A stretch of DNA of 64,000 nucleotides, from positions 3,038,001 to 3,102,000 of the forward strand of contig NZ_CP149787.1 in the NCBI RefSeq assembly GCF_037914945.1. The letters are read 5' to 3'. The stretch is from Haloterrigena sp. KLK7. Its GTDB lineage: Archaea > Halobacteriota > Halobacteria > Halobacteriales > Natrialbaceae. Below are positions 44,852 to 54,059 of the stretch, piece after piece. A program made the position numbers and the translations under genes. The notes beneath the pieces were generated by a model. That model was not told where the DNA came from, made no database searches, and saw only the letters and a list, made by a program, of their open reading frames with translations. The stretch's first letter is position 1. Each line of letters opens with the position of its first letter.

Positions 44852-45793
44852 CTAACCTTCAGAATCGCCGGATTCTTCGGCGAGGTCCCACACTCGTACC
44901 CAATCAATTACCATCTCTTCGATCCATTCTTCGTTTAGGTTTGCGTTGCCGAAGCGGTTGACATGGTTCGAGAAGATGAGTCCAAACGGGAGGGCGGCCC
45001 CATTGTTTAATGTCGCAAACAGTTCTGATGGACCATCTCGTGTGTTGATGTGGTCTCCGTTAAAGTACCATTCAATGCGGTCTTCGAACCACGCACAACC
45101 ATACGTGTTGAACGTCTCGGTAAGATCGATCTCTGTTTCCGTTGAGTGCGTGTCGTGGGCATGTGTATCCTGATCGCCGGGCTCAGTGCTCTGCGTCCAG
45201 TGGGCGTCCGTTTGGAAGGTTTGTCGCTCGCTTTCAGGAGTATCTCCTTGCTGAAAGAGTTCAACCACGTCAATCTCGGGCGGCCAATTCGTATTCGCAG
45301 GCATCGCCCAGAACCCGGGAAGGATGCCGGTTCGGCCGGGCATCTGCATTCGCGCTTCCATATACTGTCCCCCGCCGCCCTTCACTGGATTCACTGGAAT
45401 TCCTTCTGGGGGGTGCCAGTCCAGTCCGTAGGTGCTGGAATTGAGCACCCCCTGATAGCAGCCATCTGGTCCAATTCCCTGTGATTCGACCTGGAGGCGG
45501 CACTGATTACCATCCACGACAACGTGATCTTCGCTCACGGCTGCGTCGTCATCCGGAATCGCATTGCTGTTATCAATAAAGCTGATTGCCCAGCGTGAGC
45601 GGTCTAATTCGTTTCCGTCCCATTGTTCGTCGAGACGAAGCGTCCAGTTTTCCTCTTGGCGTTCTGGTGGTGGGGCCAAATCGCTGGTAGCGACATCGTT
45701 GTTGAGGCGACGGTTTGCGAACCAGCCGATGCCCGCGAGAGTTGAAACCCCGACAGTGCCTTTCACGAGGACGTTTCGGCGGCTGGAAGTCAT
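44852..45793 (-). CDS. secreted glycoside hydrolase family 16 protein
   Basis: The 313-residue protein has a twin-arginine signal (SRRNVLVKGTVGVSTLAGIG). The GH16 domain covers about residues 50-305, with catalytic motif EIDVVE: nucleophile Glu173, Asp175 and acid/base Glu178. GH16 enzymes cleave beta-1,3, beta-1,3/1,4-glucans or galactans, or transglycosylate. It starts 74 bases after the stop of the GT2 synthase gene, so it is probably in one transcript with it. A second GH16 gene lies 2 kb upstream. The GC content is lower than in the neighbouring genes. Confidence 0.9.
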   Translation of the reverse strand: MTSSRRNVLVKGTVGVSTLAGIGWFANRRLNNDVATSDLAPPPERQEENWTLRLDEQWDGNELDRSRWAISFIDNSNAIPDDDAAVSEDHVVVDGNQCRLQVESQGIGPDGCYQGVLNSSTYGLDWHPPEGIPVNPVKGGGGQYMEARMQMPGRTGILPGFWAMPANTNWPPEIDVVELFQQGDTPESERQTFQTDAHWTQSTEPGDQDTHAHDTHSTETEIDLTETFNTYGCAWFEDRIEWYFNGDHINTRDGPSELFATLNNGAALPFGLIFSNHVNRFGNANLNEEWIEEMVIDWVRVWDLAEESGDSEG

Positions 45794-45866
45794 TGGAGTA
45801 GACGTTGGGGCTGCCTTTGTTTACGCATTATCCAACGGGATTGAGAGGGTATAGCGTAATTGGGTA

Positions 45867-47129
45867 TTACTTGGGAGTCACCTCGAACGTTAGCGTTCGC
45901 TTTTGGATCGTGGCCTTGAGCGCGAACAGGATCGGGAACGTCCACAGCGTCGCGTACAGGAGTTGCGTGAGGATGTTGGAGAGCGAGTAGAACTTGATGG
46001 CTTGGGTGGTACTCTCGAAGTCTATCGCGCGCCTGCTCTCGCTGTAGGAGCGATAGACGTGGTGGAGCCAGACGAGGAGGTTCGCCGTTACGATTCCCGT
46101 CACGACAAGCGGAAGTGCTGGTGCGCTTCCAAGGAGCGTGAGAACGAGGACAGCAATGCCAACCGGAACTCCGATGATATTGGTCATAGAGATAATCTGG
46201 CTCGTTACAGTGTAGTTCATGAACTGGAGTTTCTCCCGCCAATTCAGCAGCGACGCGGTGAGTACTTCGTATGGCCCGTGCACCCAGCGCGTTTTCTGGG
46301 TGAGCCATGCATCGAGCGTTTTCGGACACAAGTCTTCGATGTACACGTCGATGATTCCGTGCGAGAATCCGTGTTTGTACGCTTCGATGCCGAGGTACAT
46401 GTCCTCCGTGATGGTGTAGGGATTCCAGCCACCTAGCTCGTAGAGATCCTCCGCGCGGAGGAAATATGCCTTGCCGAGCAGTTGGTACGGTTTCGTTGAC
46501 GTCCGCTCGTACACTGTCTTACACCACGTTGCAACGCCCATCGATTCGAGCATCGGCAACCACCCGTCGCCAATATTCCGGACTGTTTGTTTCGCCTGCA
46601 CGATATCGTAATCCTCGAGCCCAACAACACCATGTTTGAACAGCCCCGGATCGAATCGAGTGTCCGCGTCGAGGACGGTGACGATCCCCTCGAAGTCGCG
46701 TGTGTACAATGTGTACGTGAGGGCGCGGGCCTTGTTGCGTGGCATTGTCACTGCTTCTTTTCCCCGCTCTTGTTCGATACGCTCCCACACTGGATCATCT
46801 TCCTTGACCAGCACTGTCTCAATATCGAGGTCGGACGCGTATTCGCCGATCACGTCGTCGTTTTCCTCGTAGATCAGGTACGCCGTGACACGGTCGGCGG
46901 GATAGTCTGCCGCGTGGACGTCTTCGAGGGTGTCCTCGATTATCTCTCGTCGCTCTTTATGTGCGGCGATCAGTACGTTGACGTGGGGGTACTCGTCTGG
47001 TTCGCGGGTGGGGACGATCTCTTTCGGTTTGAGATATAATGAAATGACCCCGAGGTTATTGACGAAGTAGATTCCTTGTGTAATTATAAACAATACAACG
47101 ATTGATTCGTACAGGTTTAAACCGATCAT
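45867..47129 (-). CDS. membrane family 2 glycosyltransferase (polysaccharide synthase)
   Basis: The 420-residue protein has one N-terminal membrane helix, a GT2 domain and about four C-terminal helices. The key motifs are VLDAD (residues 152-156), TED (240-242) and QKTRW (277-281). These are the D, DxD, TED and QxxRW signatures of processive synthases such as cellulose, hyaluronan and curdlan synthases. It probably polymerises and extrudes a beta-glycan. It lies between two GH16 genes and is transcribed with the second. The GC content is low, suggesting transfer. Confidence 0.9.
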   Translation of the reverse strand: MIGLNLYESIVVLFIITQGIYFVNNLGVISLYLKPKEIVPTREPDEYPHVNVLIAAHKERREIIEDTLEDVHAADYPADRVTAYLIYEENDDVIGEYASDLDIETVLVKEDDPVWERIEQERGKEAVTMPRNKARALTYTLYTRDFEGIVTVLDADTRFDPGLFKHGVVGLEDYDIVQAKQTVRNIGDGWLPMLESMGVATWCKTVYERTSTKPYQLLGKAYFLRAEDLYELGGWNPYTITEDMYLGIEAYKHGFSHGIIDVYIEDLCPKTLDAWLTQKTRWVHGPYEVLTASLLNWREKLQFMNYTVTSQIISMTNIIGVPVGIAVLVLTLLGSAPALPLVVTGIVTANLLVWLHHVYRSYSESRRAIDFESTTQAIKFYSLSNILTQLLYATLWTFPILFALKATIQKRTLTFEVTPK

Positions 47130-47230
47130 GCTCTAGGATTTTCTGTCATACAATCGAACTTTCGAGATACAGCACGGCCGTCGCAGACGCTACACGCCTG
47201 CACTGTGATCAGAGATAGGCCCTCCATTCG

Positions 47231-47389
47231 CTAGTCGTTCTCAGAAGGGGTGGTGATGTTCTTCTTCCCGGACCACAGTTCCCTACCGCACTCGACACAG
47301 AGACAGCCTCCATCGGCTGTCAGGGTTGTCGGCGCGCCACATGGGAGGCATTTGACCAGTGCGTTTCGGGTATTCCGGGGGCGACTCAT
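47231..47389 (-). CDS. zinc-finger microprotein
   Basis: The 52-residue protein (MSRPRNTRNALVKCLPCGAP) has CLPCG and CVECG pairs, 17 residues apart, enough for one zinc site. It lies upstream of the GT2 gene on the same strand, separated by about 100 bases. The role is unknown, and the genes around it suggest a link to the polysaccharide locus. Confidence 0.6.
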   Translation of the reverse strand: MSRPRNTRNALVKCLPCGAPTTLTADGGCLCVECGRELWSGKKNITTPSEND

Positions 47390-47816
47390 TGTGCACTCTC
47401 CTGCTGACGAAGCTCAGTCCGCGTACTATCAAGCGTCACTATCACCAGCCTGCCGCGCTATGTGTTAAAAACGAGAAGGACGTTACAAGGTGTAGTCTTG
47501 CGGTGGGCAGATGAAACTCTTCGTGATTTCGACCGTTTACGAAAACTCTCATCATTGTATATCTCACCAGTTATGATAGGGAATCTTCACATAGACATAA
47601 TATAAGCTTGGTTGCCGAGCAATATTTTTTGCGAGCATTAAGAGTGGCGTTTTACTGGAGAACAACGATATTGCGCTCAAGACATATCCTCCTTCTCTCA
47701 ACTAACCAGCGGAGAATTCGACAACATCCACTCAAACAGCAAAAAGAGACGGTCCCTCTGCCCGGTCACTCATTCCCGCCAACAGCAAAAAGCTAAGTTT
47801 ACTGGGTAATGATCGA
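47390..47816. other. AT-rich spacer between the GH16 gene and the microprotein
   Basis: This 427-base region is clearly AT-richer than the genome average. No convincing gene is seen, and the one 62-codon frame is not protein-like. It should contain the promoter of the zinc-finger microprotein and GT2 genes. Confidence 0.45.
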
Positions 47817-49391
47817 TTACGGTGTCCGAACCCGCACTTCATCGATATAGACACCACCGGTGTCAATATCGAAGTGCAGAACGCCGCCGTCGTAGCTCGA
47901 ATCCGCAACGGTGATCGTACCGTCGGTCTCACCATCTACCCGGATGCGGATCTCTTCCTCACTGAATTTGATTTCTGCAGTATATAACTCAAGCGCAGTT
48001 CCGTTCGCGTATGTGCCATCGCCACCGAGCCAGCCCCATCCTGCAGTATCGAGCAGTGCGATCTGATCACGATGAATATCCAATCGGTAGCAGTCGCCGA
48101 CCACCCTGCTCGCGTCACCGAAGCGGCAGTTCAATTGCTGTGTATCCGAGTGATCGAACGCGAAGTCAAACTGCAGCGTTGTCCCGCGTTCGAACGCAGG
48201 TTGACCGTCCCATGTCAATACGGACCATGGGATATTGGTGACGGCTGAGTGCGATCCAGACGACGCCACATCACTGCTGACGCCCCATGCGCCCGTTGTG
48301 TACCACTCTCCGAACTCTCCTCCGTCGAAATTGTCGAGGATTATCCACTCGTCAGATTCGTCCGTCTCGTTGGTCTCTTCCGAGCTATTTTCATCGCTTT
48401 CACCGTCGAAATCCCAGACACGAACCCAATCGATTACCATCTCCTCAGTCCACGGGTCGTAGAGGTCGGCTTCGCCGATACGATTCACGTGATTTGAGAA
48501 AATTAATCCAAACGGCCGGGCGTCCTCGTGGTTCAACGTCTCTAGCAGTTCATCGGGCGAATCCCGCGTGATGACGTGTTCGCCATTGAAATACCATTCA
48601 ATGCGGTCTTCGAACCACGCACAGCCGTACGTGTTAAATGTCTCAGTGAGATCAATCCCCGTCTCAGTCGCGTTACCATTGTGGAGATGAGTATCCATAT
48701 CTCCCGGTTCGGTGCTTGAGGTCCAGTGGGCGTTCGTATGCAGCGTTTGGCGCTCGCGCGATGGGTTGTCGCCATACTGGAACAGTTCGACAACGTCGAT
48801 CTCCGGTGGCCAGTTCATGTTCGCCGCGTGGCCCCAAAATCCGGGAAGAATACCCGTTCGACCGGGCATCTTGATTCGGGCTTCCATGTACTGCCCTCCT
48901 TCTCCCGCGGCGGGATCGATCGGAACGCCTTCTGATGGATGCCATCCTTCACCTCCCGTACTCGAGTTGATCACTCCTTGGTAACACCCATCTGGCCCCG
49001 TTCCTGTAGATTCAATCAAGAGACGGCACTGATTATCCTCGACGACAACGTGCTCGGGGCTGACAGATGCATCGTCGTCTGGAATCCAGTCCTCGTGGTC
49101 GATAAACCCGACCCCCCAACGAGAGGTATCGAACTCGTTCCACTGTTCGTCGAGGCGAAGCGACCACTCTCCCGCGGGGCCGTCGGGATTGTCCCCAGTC
49201 ACGAAATCTGTTTGCTCTTCTTCCACAATATCGGTGTCGGACGACTCATCTGTTGTTCCCTCGTCCTCACTCTTTTTCCAGTCTTTTCCTTGCGATTTTT
49301 TATATTGCTTTGCGGCGGCACAACCGATTCCAGTTACGGAAAGCACGCCGACGGCGGATTTTAGAAGTGCACGTCTTCGTGAGTCATTCAT
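47817..49391 (-). CDS. secreted GH16 protein with C-terminal accessory domain
   Basis: The 524-residue protein has a twin-arginine signal (DSRRRALLKS) with a lipobox-like GIGC at residues 21-24. A low-complexity acidic linker follows, then a GH16 domain (about residues 75-335) with EIDVVE at 197-202 (Glu197, Asp199, Glu202). A second acidic linker leads to a C-terminal beta-sandwich-like domain (about 354-524), possibly carbohydrate binding. The GH16 part is a close paralogue of the downstream gene. It could trim or remodel the glycan made by the GT2 synthase. Confidence 0.9.
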   Translation of the reverse strand: MNDSRRRALLKSAVGVLSVTGIGCAAAKQYKKSQGKDWKKSEDEGTTDESSDTDIVEEEQTDFVTGDNPDGPAGEWSLRLDEQWNEFDTSRWGVGFIDHEDWIPDDDASVSPEHVVVEDNQCRLLIESTGTGPDGCYQGVINSSTGGEGWHPSEGVPIDPAAGEGGQYMEARIKMPGRTGILPGFWGHAANMNWPPEIDVVELFQYGDNPSRERQTLHTNAHWTSSTEPGDMDTHLHNGNATETGIDLTETFNTYGCAWFEDRIEWYFNGEHVITRDSPDELLETLNHEDARPFGLIFSNHVNRIGEADLYDPWTEEMVIDWVRVWDFDGESDENSSEETNETDESDEWIILDNFDGGEFGEWYTTGAWGVSSDVASSGSHSAVTNIPWSVLTWDGQPAFERGTTLQFDFAFDHSDTQQLNCRFGDASRVVGDCYRLDIHRDQIALLDTAGWGWLGGDGTYANGTALELYTAEIKFSEEEIRIRVDGETDGTITVADSSYDGGVLHFDIDTGGVYIDEVRVRTP

Positions 49392-49580
49392 TTATCGTCA
49401 TACACCAGTTATATAGTGAAGAAATTGCATACGTGAATATCTTTCTATTGATATATTCACTTATTATGAGGTGTTCCATACCGCGCTCAGCGTCCATGTG
49501 GTCAATATCAAACCCGCCAATGCGATCAAACGCCACCTCCACACCGGACTGAGAGTCCCAATACAGGTGATTTCTGGCAT
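49392..49580. other. upstream region of the large GH16 gene
   Basis: This short AT-rich stretch should hold the promoter of the GH16 gene. The minus-strand frame across it (up to 49620) is not recognised as a protein. Confidence 0.35.
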
Positions 49581-50192
49581 GTGGATACACTGGCGTACTT
49601 CGCAGGTGCGTTACCACCACTGAGGTTCATCTGCGAAGAATTCGAAGCCGCTACCGAAGAAAGACCATTACAGCAACGAACGCGACTTCCGTATCACGTA
49701 CAACCAACGCAGTTCACCTCCGTCCCCTGCTGGTCAGGCGACGATGTCGGACTTCTCCTCACCTCACTTCCTGACGATTATCGCAAACTGGAGTGTGGTC
49801 CCTTCCACACTCGTCGACGGCTCTATCTCTTCAGCCGCGCGACCAGCGGCGAATATGGCATGATCTTGACCTCCACTGCACCCCGATGCGCCGATACCAA
49901 CAATCACTCCCCACACATTCACTGTTACGAAGCAGAAAAACACTCGATTGACAGCGCTCGCGCTCGTTTTCGTCGTGTTGTACGTGATGTTCGCACTCAC
50001 GGACTGACTCGAGGCGAGAGATTCCTACACGCCCGTGAATTCTACAGCGATCAGAATCAGAATAAGAGGTGTACTGAGGAGTACTGCAAGTATAGAGAAA
50101 CCCAAATAGAAGGTTTATCGACACGGACGTTCGTTCGAATCTTCCGCATAAACGTAGTTAATATGCTCAAAGGAATACATCCAGTTTCGTAA
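49581..50192 (+). CDS. doubtful 203-codon ORF, no family recognised
   Basis: The frame (MDTLAYFAGALPPLRFICEE) is open for 203 codons in DNA of about 50% GC, which is longer than most chance frames there. It shows no domain, signal or halophilic acidity. On the other strand, 49764-50114 contains a frame with hydrophobic helix-like segments (FYLGFSILAVLLSTPLILIL) broken by TAG at 50025. Only one of the two readings can be the former gene, and I cannot decide between them. Confidence 0.25.
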   Translation: MDTLAYFAGALPPLRFICEEFEAATEERPLQQRTRLPYHVQPTQFTSVPCWSGDDVGLLLTSLPDDYRKLECGPFHTRRRLYLFSRATSGEYGMILTSTAPRCADTNNHSPHIHCYEAEKHSIDSARARFRRVVRDVRTHGLTRGERFLHAREFYSDQNQNKRCTEEYCKYRETQIEGLSTRTFVRIFRINVVNMLKGIHPVS

Positions 50193-50221
50193 CCCAACAG
50201 CAAACAATGCTGCGGACTCGT

Positions 50222-50752
50222 TCACGAAAATCCTACCAAGGAGCGTATTCCCGGCCAGTTCTCCCATAAAATCATACATTTCCCCAACTCCAGTAGCATA
50301 CTTAATATTCTAGTTATTATTCCTATAGGACTATCATCTGATACGATCTCTCCCTGGAACTCGGGTAGAACCTCAGTTATCCCGAAGAATTCCTCGAATC
50401 CAAGAAATAAGGAGCCAAACACAATGAAAACCCCAGCACTGATCCCAAACCAAATTCGTGCCTTCCTCTCGGCTTCACCGAACACGTCTGCCACTGATTG
50501 ATCAGCAGTTTTTGTTTCGATTCTCGGTTCCGTATGCACGTGTGGTGGGGTATGGCCATTCCAATACCGTGGCAAGGTTTTCTGGAATCAATATAAGATG
50601 CGATGGAAGTACACAGCCAAACTTCCAAGCAGAAGCACGAATGTGGCCATCACATCCATATCGAGAAAAATGGTGACCCACCAGGATTGATCAGATCGAA
50701 ACGTGGGAATATCGGCGATACTCTCGATGAGACTGACGGTGAATATAGGGAG
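50222..50752 (-). pseudogene. membrane protein gene interrupted by one stop codon
   Basis: A continuous minus-strand frame encodes IFTVSLIESIADIPTFRSDQ, a hydrophobic segment with MATFVLLLGSLAVYFHRILY, a TGA at 50588-50590, then FQKTLPRYWNGH. A second helix (WFGISAGVFIVFGSLFLGFE) and a third near the end follow, up to a stop at 50222. The part after the TGA could also be a separate 117-residue protein starting with TTG 50575. The reading on both sides looks coding, so I infer a nonsense mutation, perhaps in a tryptophan codon. Confidence 0.4.
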
Positions 50753-50923
50753 GATTCAAGGGCAAGAGCAGCTGAGAGTCCTACGTATCGACGCCCCCAG
50801 AGACCTAGAACGCCCCGAACGGTTTCACGAGCCGGGAGATACGGCCCGAAAATGCGCGTGAGAATTCCTCTGCCTCTGCCTCTACCTCAACTTAGCGGCA
50901 AGGGGTGCCGCGTTGAGTAGGGG

Positions 50924-52426
50924 TTAATCCCCTCCTCCAAACATCTCGCGCATCATCGGGTGCATCTCCATCATCTGCTCTTCGGCGATCTCCTCGTAGA
51001 GCTTGTAGGTGATGGAGACGGCCAGCAGCAGGCCGGTCCCGGTGACGCCGCCGATGGTACCGAGCATGTTCGCCCAGACGGCCAGCAGGCCGACCAGCGC
51101 GCCACCGATGACGGTCACTTGCGGGATGTACCGCTCCATGACCTTCTCGATGACGCCGACGTTCTGTCGGAAGCCGGGGATCTGCATCCCGGAGTTCTGG
51201 ATCTGTTTCGCGGTGGCTTCGGGGCCCATGTTGGTCGTCTCGACCCAGAAGATGGCGAACACCGCGCCGCCGACGACCATGAACGTCACGTCGATGGACA
51301 TCCGGATCAGCACCTGCCAGGCCTCTTGGCCGACGTCGGCCGTGAACCACATCCAGTCGGCCGGCGAGTAGATCGGCGCGAAGTAGTAGAAGAACCCGCC
51401 GTCGGGCTGTCCGTTAGAGTAGGTGCCGAGCCACGCCAGTTCGCGTCCGAACAGTACGATCGGCCCTTCGCCGTTGCCGCCGCCCTGCGTGGCGAGGATC
51501 TGGCCGATGAACTGCAGGTTGGCCTGCAGCGCGCGAACGAGGATCATCGGCAGGACGCTCGCGTAGATGAGCTTCACGGGGAAGCGACCGCGGGCGCCCT
51601 TGACGCGGGCGTGACTGAGCGGGATCTCGACCCGCACGGACTCCGCGTAGACGACGATCCCGAAGATCAGCAGCGTCGTCAGCAGCGCGATGAGCTGTCC
51701 GCCCTGGTCGGTGACCAGGAGGGTCATCAGCCCGTCACTGGAGACGAGCGAACCGACCTGGATTTCGCCGGTGAAGATCATGTACCAGTTGTAGAAGAAC
51801 CCGCCCTGGGTCGGCTGCAGGAACCCGGTGACGAGGCTCTGGCTCACGCTGGCGATGATGAACAGGCCGATCCCGCTACCGACGCCCCACTTGCTGACGA
51901 CTTCGTCCATGTACAGCAGGAGGATCCCGCCGGCGAAGATCTGGGCGAAGATCAGCAACTGGACCTGCGTCTGATCGAACTGGAGACCGCCGAGGCTCAA
52001 CGACTGCATGGCCGGAAGGAAGTCGCCGGCGAACACCATCGGGAGCGCGGTCAGCGCCGTCATGATGACGACGAGCAGCTTCTGCAGTCCCTGGTAGAGC
52101 ACCTGATCACGCGGGTCGTCCGTGTCGAGACCGAGCAGGTTCGCTCCACCGAGCAACTGCAAGACGATGCTCGCGGTGACGATCGGTCCGATACCGACCT
52201 GCAGGATCGAGCCCATCTCGCCGGCCAGTACCGAGCGGAACTGGCCGAAGAGGTCGTTGGCCCCTCCGGTTTGCACCCCGAGCAGCGCGATGTTCGTGAG
52301 GAAGAAGTACAACACGAGGATGCCGGCCGTCCACATGAGCTTGCGCTTGAAGGGAACGTGTCCCTCCGGACGGCGCACTGTGGGCATCCGCGTCAAGACC
52401 GGTTCGGCGGCTTCCTTCCATCCCAT
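50924..52426 (-). CDS. secY: preprotein translocase subunit SecY
   Basis: The 500-residue protein has ten membrane helices. The plug and pore segments are visible after TM1 (GVQTGGANDLFGQFRSVLAG), and GMQIPGFRQNVGVIEKVMER lies in the loop before TM9. The acidic GW-KEAAEPVLTRMPTVRRPE start is typical of haloarchaea. It forms the protein-conducting channel with SecE and Sec61-beta. It is the last gene of the unbroken ribosomal run and starts four bases after rpl15. Confidence 0.97.
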   Translation of the reverse strand: MGWKEAAEPVLTRMPTVRRPEGHVPFKRKLMWTAGILVLYFFLTNIALLGVQTGGANDLFGQFRSVLAGEMGSILQVGIGPIVTASIVLQLLGGANLLGLDTDDPRDQVLYQGLQKLLVVIMTALTALPMVFAGDFLPAMQSLSLGGLQFDQTQVQLLIFAQIFAGGILLLYMDEVVSKWGVGSGIGLFIIASVSQSLVTGFLQPTQGGFFYNWYMIFTGEIQVGSLVSSDGLMTLLVTDQGGQLIALLTTLLIFGIVVYAESVRVEIPLSHARVKGARGRFPVKLIYASVLPMILVRALQANLQFIGQILATQGGGNGEGPIVLFGRELAWLGTYSNGQPDGGFFYYFAPIYSPADWMWFTADVGQEAWQVLIRMSIDVTFMVVGGAVFAIFWVETTNMGPEATAKQIQNSGMQIPGFRQNVGVIEKVMERYIPQVTVIGGALVGLLAVWANMLGTIGGVTGTGLLLAVSITYKLYEEIAEEQMMEMHPMMREMFGGGD

Positions 52427-52429
52427 ATG

Positions 52430-52930
52430 TTATTCCTCGTCCTGTTCGGCGTCGGCGTCCGCTTCGGAGTCGTCCTCAGCGTCAGCCTGCGCTCGTTCCG
52501 TAAGCACCGCCTCGCCGCCGGCGGCCTCGAGTTTCTCCTCGGCTGCATCCGAGAAGGCGTCCGCCGTTACCTCGAGGGCGTTGCGGACCTGTCCGGAACC
52601 GAGGACTTTCACCTTGTCGACCTCGTGGCCGTCCTCGACGACATCGCGGGCGTCGATCGCGTAGCCGTCGTCGGTCTCTTCGGCCTGCCCCTCGGCGACG
52701 TAGAGGATCGCGTCCTCGTCTAACTTCTGGACGTCGATCTCCGCGACCTCTTCGCGGATGTCGTGGGGGCGCTTGAAGCCGTGTTTCCCCTTCGGTTCGT
52801 AGTTGTGGAATTCGTGTTTGCTGCGTCCGGCACGGCCGCGACCACCGCGGTGGCCCGCACCGCGTCGGTTCTTGTGGGAACCGCCGCTGTGCGTTCGCGA
52901 TCCGCGCTGGCGTCGTTTTTTACTCGTCAT
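52430..52930 (-). CDS. rpl15: 50S ribosomal protein uL15
   Basis: The 166-residue protein has the basic N-terminal region SKKRRQRGSRTHSGGSHKNR with GAGHRGGRGRAG typical of uL15. An acidic C-terminal tail of about 25 residues (SEADADAEQDEE) is a halophilic feature. It sits in the large subunit core near domains II and V of 23S rRNA. It lies between rpl30 and secY in the usual order. Confidence 0.96.
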   Translation of the reverse strand: MTSKKRRQRGSRTHSGGSHKNRRGAGHRGGRGRAGRSKHEFHNYEPKGKHGFKRPHDIREEVAEIDVQKLDEDAILYVAEGQAEETDDGYAIDARDVVEDGHEVDKVKVLGSGQVRNALEVTADAFSDAAEEKLEAAGGEAVLTERAQADAEDDSEADADAEQDEE

Positions 52931-52932
52931 GG

Positions 52933-53400
52933 TTATCGCATCGATTCTAGCAGGTCGTTAATCTGCCCCGTTGTATGCTTTCCGAGTTGACCGCCCTCGG
53001 CCGTCGGTTTCTTGATACCCTCGTGACCGCCACGCGGGGGGTGGAGTCGCAGCGTCGGCGACAGCCCCTGCTCGCGCAGCGTCGTCTCCTCGGCCAGGAG
53101 CGCGTCGGCCAGGTCACCGAAGTCGTCGTAGTCGGTGTTGTCGGCCAGCCACTCCGCGTCGACGTCCGACTGGTCGCCCTCGAGGGGCTCGGCGCGCTTT
53201 TCGAGCACGGTCTCGAGCACCTCGGCGTCGGGTTCGCCGTGGGCGACGTAGTCGTTGACCTTGTGGATCATCCCCGTGTAGGTGTCGGTCTCGGGGACGA
53301 GCGCACAGTGGTTGACGCTGTGGATGTTGAGCATCTGCAGCGTGTCCTCGACGTCTTCCTGTCGGTTCACCTCACCGCGTACCTGCACGACAGCCTTCAT
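52933..53400 (-). CDS. rpl30: 50S ribosomal protein uL30
   Basis: The 155-residue archaeal-length uL30 starts [20 protein letters not shown] and ends in a rRNA-binding C-terminal part with LRLHPPRGGHEGIKKPTAEG. Bacterial L30 is only about 60 residues, so the extra half is the archaeal/eukaryotic extension. Its ATG shares a base with the rps5 stop codon. Confidence 0.96.
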   Translation of the reverse strand: MKAVVQVRGEVNRQEDVEDTLQMLNIHSVNHCALVPETDTYTGMIHKVNDYVAHGEPDAEVLETVLEKRAEPLEGDQSDVDAEWLADNTDYDDFGDLADALLAEETTLREQGLSPTLRLHPPRGGHEGIKKPTAEGGQLGKHTTGQINDLLESMR

Positions 53401-54059
53401 TACTCACTCACCTCGGCTTCGTCTCGAGCGGCGCTCCGCCGTCGCGGGTGACGCGACTGGGAGGCGTTCTCGAGCGCGTTGAACGTCGCTTTCGCGAGGT
53501 TGACCGTCGTTCGAGTGTTGCCGTGGCTCTTGGTCCAGGCGTTCTCGATGCCGGCCAGCTCGAGGACGTGTCGAACCGTGTCGCTGGCGGCCAGTCCCAG
53601 CCCCTCGGGGGCGGGGATGACCTCGACCTCGACGGAGCCGGCCTTGCCGGTCGTCTTTCGGGTCAGCGAGTGGGGTCGGTCCGAGCGGTCCTCCCACGAC
53701 CCGGAGCCGCGGGGCACCTTGATCATGTTCAGCTTCGCGATACCGATCGCCTTCTGGATGGCGGAACCGACCTGATCGTCTCGGCCCTCCGCGTAGCCGA
53801 CGTAGCCGTCGCGGTTGCCCACGACGACGACACATCGGAACTTCACGCGGCGTCCGGAGTCGGTCATGCGCTGGACCATGTTGATGTCCAGCACTTCGTC
53901 GTCCAGCCCCGGCAGGAGCTGGTCGACGATCTCGGGCTCCTTCAGCGGGAGGCCCGAAGCGAGGGCGTCGTCCATCGTGTCGATGTCGCCCTCCTGGACC
54001 ATCCGGCCGAGACGGGTGACCGGCTGCCATCCGTCGTCGTTGTAGTCGTTTGCGCTCAT
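53400..54059 (-). CDS. rps5: 30S ribosomal protein uS5
   Basis: The 219-residue protein shows the uS5 double-stranded RNA-binding region with [20 protein letters not shown] and the C-terminal domain [20 protein letters not shown]. It lines the mRNA entry channel and affects decoding fidelity. It overlaps rpl18 by four bases, so translation is coupled. Confidence 0.97.
   Translation of the reverse strand: MSANDYNDDGWQPVTRLGRMVQEGDIDTMDDALASGLPLKEPEIVDQLLPGLDDEVLDINMVQRMTDSGRRVKFRCVVVVGNRDGYVGYAEGRDDQVGSAIQKAIGIAKLNMIKVPRGSGSWEDRSDRPHSLTRKTTGKAGSVEVEVIPAPEGLGLAASDTVRHVLELAGIENAWTKSHGNTRTTVNLAKATFNALENASQSRHPRRRSAARDEAEVSE

Noticed and set aside
50760-50920. possible tRNA or tRNA 3' end suggested by the frame KMRVRIPLPL
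   Set aside because: Such peptides often come from tRNA sequence, but I could not fold an acceptor stem or T-arm here.
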